From positions 1-22,170 of the forward strand of contig JAOXYB010091497.1 in assembly GCA_028565635.1 (NCBI GenBank): a stretch of 22,170 nt of DNA, in the 5' to 3' direction. The first letter of the stretch is position 1. Every line of letters starts with the position of its first letter. The notes beneath the pieces are model-generated. The model saw only the letters and a program-made list of their open reading frames with translations. It was not told the DNA's origin and did no database searches. This DNA is from Phoronis ovalis. Taxonomy: Eukaryota; Phoronida; Phoronidae. The position numbers and the translations under genes are program-made. Below are positions 19,365 through 22,170 of this stretch, in pieces.

Positions 19365-19420
19365 CACAGTTCTAACTATGAGTGTGCAAACTCAGAGGAG
19401 TGTGTTGAATGAGAACTGTG
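19365..19420. repeat. Inverted repeat with nested stem
   Basis: CACAGTTCT (19365-19373) and AGAACTGTG (19412-19420) are exact reverse complements. Inside the 38-base loop, TGAGT and ACTCA form a second 5-bp stem around GTGCAA. Both stems could form together. There is no match to an RNA family I recognise. Confidence 0.5.
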
Positions 19421-19782
19421 ACTTAGAATGTTGGGGAGCGAGAAAAGAAGTACGACATTCTTTTATCTAGGGCATTGTCTTATTGGAGAGTATGTTTAAT
19501 ATTTTCCAGTTCAATACCTATGCTTGATTTCAACAAAAATAGAATCTATTTCCCTTTCAACGTAATACTTTTATTTGCAACTTATATAAATGGGAAATGT
19601 ATACCCATACACACACCAAGGGGACAAGCTGCATATAAAACACGCACGGAAAATATCTGATTAAAATAAAACACACTTGTACTTATATTATGCATAGATC
19701 CCGGACGTCATATTGTTTACGTTTTCCGGCAAAAAGATTATCAACGATGAATCATAATAAGCTCAAGTTAATATAAAATATT

Positions 19783-19818
19783 AAGTTAATTAATTAAACA
19801 TCAAGTTAATTAATTAAA
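19783..19818. repeat. 16-bp direct repeat, AAGTTAATTAATTAAA
   Basis: Two exact copies at 19783-19798 and 19803-19818, period 20 bp, in A/T-only DNA. Probably a simple low-complexity duplication. Confidence 0.75.
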
Positions 19819-21599
19819 TTAATATAATTTATTTTATAAATAATTGATAAAAATCATTATACTGTTCACTTGTTCAATAACAGTTCATAAGCATTGTCCA
19901 ATGTAACATATTCTAATGCATCGAAAAGAAACATTTTTGTCTTTGAAAGTTAATATTTCAGGTATTTAGAGTTCTTTGTAACTGCCCGTTCTGATTTGAC
20001 TTTTTCGTACTTTATATCAGGAGTATTCTTACAGCGAGTAGAAATTAATAATCTATGACCCAAGAATTTGACCTTCATTCACAAATTCATGTAGTATAAC
20101 AAACAAACAAACAAAAGTATGATGACGTCAACTAGGAGTGTCTACCATTGCTTTCGTTTAAGTTCATGTAAATTTCTTTAAAATACATGACAAATAGGAT
20201 ATATATATTTTATACGACAATCAAAAGATTTTATAAAAGATTCCATAAAATAATATATTTTTTTGTCTTACAATATATTAATATTTAAGAGATCTAGTTT
20301 TCACCACATGCTTGTATAATACAGCAACACATGAAGTAAAAATAATTTTATTACCAAAATTCAAAGCCATCTGAGTAATACAAAAGAATTACAACCAATT
20401 TCAGGGTAGCATTTCAGTCAAATAAATAAATAAAATACAAAATTTCCAGCCAGGGAACTGTTTGCAATGTTTTCAACAAGGTAAGACCATTATCACCTCA
20501 ATACGTTTTCTGGCTTCCTTAGAAAAAAGCTAATTCAGGTGGCTTTAGTTTACATGTTTACAGTTGTGTTCCTATTTGAAATCGTAAACTATCGAACTCA
20601 AAATAACATTCTAAATAAAATTCAACAAGTATAGCTCGTGACATATGCTGTTACTAGTCGATCCCGTAAGTATAGAATTAAATATTCAAATAGATTATCC
20701 ACTGCATATTTTATTTAAAACATAAACAGGTACCATATAGAACGTACGTACTAAACCCTGGGCATAAGTTATAGGCCGGGTTACAGGTATAATTACTACA
20801 ATAAATGTATAAAATCAATTTAATATATCTAACTACTGATGTCAGTTTACTAGGGATCGAACAAGCTGGACTCCCGGGCTGGGCTTGGGAGCTTGGTATA
20901 CAGCTTGGGATAACAAGTTATATTATGTGCCGCTGTTACAAACACACGCATAAAAAAGTTAAATCTACAAATAATGTATTTACTGGAATAAGGGTGCTAT
21001 TTTGAATAGAAGTTTAATTGAATAAAAGCAAAGGACATCCCTAAAAAAGAAGCCCCGTTTCTTTATGTTACAGGCTTAAAAAAGGATTTTAAATATACGA
21101 ACATAAAGTGTGAACCAGATTCAAATTCAGTCTCATATTCAACGTAATCTCAGAATCAGATTCCGAATATTTCCTTTTCTTCAGAGTAATGGATCAACGG
21201 AGAGAAACAAACTTGATCGTCATGGTCATGGACGCTTACTGCATTTTATTACTTTCAGTCAGTGTACATGTTTGTTTCAACAAAAAAAACACATTTTTTT
21301 TTGTTAACTTAACTTTAACTTGTCATATTTTCAATTTTATTATGTTTGCAACATATATAAACATACATATATAAATCAAATGTCAATAAAAATATGTAAT
21401 AAAAACTATTTTCTTCTGTTTTATATACACGATACTCAGGTGTCCTCATGTTTATTTGGAGGGTTTTTTTTCAACTTCAAACCGGATTGTTAATAGTTAT
21501 AAAACGTATTCAATATAATATCAATCTCGTACTTTTAGCTTATTACAACGTTTCATAAATTTACAGTTACATTATTTTAAAGCAAGACAGCACAATAAT

Positions 21600-21900
21600 A
21601 GCACCACAGATTTTTCTCTTCGTTTTATTAAACATTGCATAACAGTTTATTTTTCTAAATAAGATAGTTCAACAATAGCACCATACAAATTACTCCTTAG
21701 CGTTCTTCTATTTCCCAATAGCATTTTTAAAAACAACTCAGCACCATTAAAGCACCATACATATTGCTCATTAAGTATTTTTTTGATTTTTCAAACGCAT
21801 TATTTTTTAATAACACAGCTCACCAGTAGCACCATACATACTTCCCTTCAAACTATTCAATAATATATCAATGTTTCATACAATTAAATTCACAGATACA
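21600..21900. repeat. Degenerate ~76-bp tandem repeat, four units headed by AGCACCA(TAC)
   Basis: Unit starts lie at 21600, 21677, 21751 and 21828, giving spacings of 77, 74 and 77 bp. Three of the heads are AGCACCATAC and the first is AGCACCACAG. An extra AGCACCAT lies at 21740, just before the third unit. After the head, units share loose features: CTC/CTT around +15, T-rich centres, and a CA(T)n, AACA and CTCA-type end. On the sense strand of the adjoining oxidoreductase the array lies about 200-500 nt after its stop, so part may be transcribed as 3' UTR. Confidence 0.7.
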
Positions 21901-22103
21901 CATTCTCTACAAAATGTGCGACAAAGACATTTACAGCAGTAAAAATATTCATAAAATAAGGTTACTATAATTGACATATACAACTTTGTATATATTGGGA
22001 AAAAAATCGAACAAAAAGGAACGAAACGAAACATAGTAAAGATTGCCAGAGGTTGTCCAGCAACATGAATGTATTGTAATACCCGAAAAAAGTACAATAA
22101 TGC

Positions 22104-22170
22104 TTAAAAAGTCAAATGTTGTTTGACATCGTAAGCGCTTGAAGGTCTATCCAAACCTAACACTTTAGAC
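22104..22170 (-). CDS. C-terminal end of a second, paralogous oxidoreductase (cut by window edge)
   Basis: Read on the minus strand, this encodes SKVLGLDRPSSAYDVKQHLTF and then TAA (22106-22104). Compared with the end of the 13695-16788 gene, 17 of 21 residues are identical, and several codons differ only synonymously (such as TTA for TTG, TAC for TAT). The reading frame and stop position are the same, and both copies run on the minus strand. The rest of the gene lies to the right of the window, so whether it is intact is unknown. Its product is presumably the same kind of DAO/DadA-like flavoenzyme. Confidence 0.85.
   Translation of the reverse strand, partial: SKVLGLDRPSSAYDVKQHLTF

Larger units (their letters stand above)
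17341..21590. other. AT-rich intergenic DNA between the two oxidoreductase copies
   Basis: I find no coding exon. Minor content: a T run at about 17690; a 7-bp-arm inverted repeat TGGCACT/AGTGCCA near 17819-17838; direct repeats at 18402-18504 and 19783-19818; a structured patch at 19365-19420; an (AAAC)n run at about 20099-20116; and a second TGACGTCA at 20123-20130. If the second oxidoreductase has the same structure as the first, this gap also separates the promoter of copy 1 from the 3' end of copy 2. Confidence 0.6.

Noticed and set aside
21600-21840. CRISPR-like array from regularly spaced AGCACCATAC motifs
   Set aside because: The conserved part is only about 10 bp, the intervening sequences are related to each other, and the host is a eukaryote. 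It is a degenerate tandem repeat.

Overview
This window looks like AT-rich, intron-rich DNA from an invertebrate animal. Both genes are split by short GT-AG introns. The noncoding DNA is full of A/T runs and degenerate repeats. One gene belongs to the metazoan ZSWIM4/5/6 family. There are no operons, ribosome-binding sites or CRISPR arrays. The species cannot be fixed from the sequence. The TGACCTTTGACCCC-type repeats near 11.3-11.6 kb remind me of marine invertebrate genomes, but that is only an impression.

Layout. Positions 1-2695 have no coding exon I can support and are probably the large intron before the SWIM exon. Positions 2696-9231 (+) hold fourteen exons that join in frame into the last ~939 residues of a ZSWIM4/5/6-like protein; the N-terminal exons lie left of the window. 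Positions 9232-13694 are the 3' UTR and a repeat-rich intergenic stretch. It includes a block (about 11.1-11.96 kb) of diverged repeats and several perfect hairpins. Positions 13695-16788 (-) hold a complete seven-exon gene for a 640-residue FAD-dependent oxidoreductase. It is DAO/DadA-like at its conserved motifs, starts with a probable mitochondrial presequence, and belongs to no subfamily I recognise. Positions 16789-22103 are noncoding. They include the promoter side of the oxidoreductase, small repeats, and at 21600-21900 four copies of a ~76-bp degenerate repeat. At the right edge, 22104-22170 (-) encodes the last 22 residues of a second oxidoreductase whose C-terminus is nearly the same as the first.

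The ZSWIM gene and the oxidoreductase are convergent (tail to tail) and nothing suggests that they work together. The two oxidoreductase copies form a head-to-tail tandem array. The short sequence AGCACCATAC recurs just downstream of both copies, so the duplication probably carried 3' flanking DNA. The least explained items are the oxidoreductase family itself, its local duplication, and the repeat shared by the two 3' flanks.
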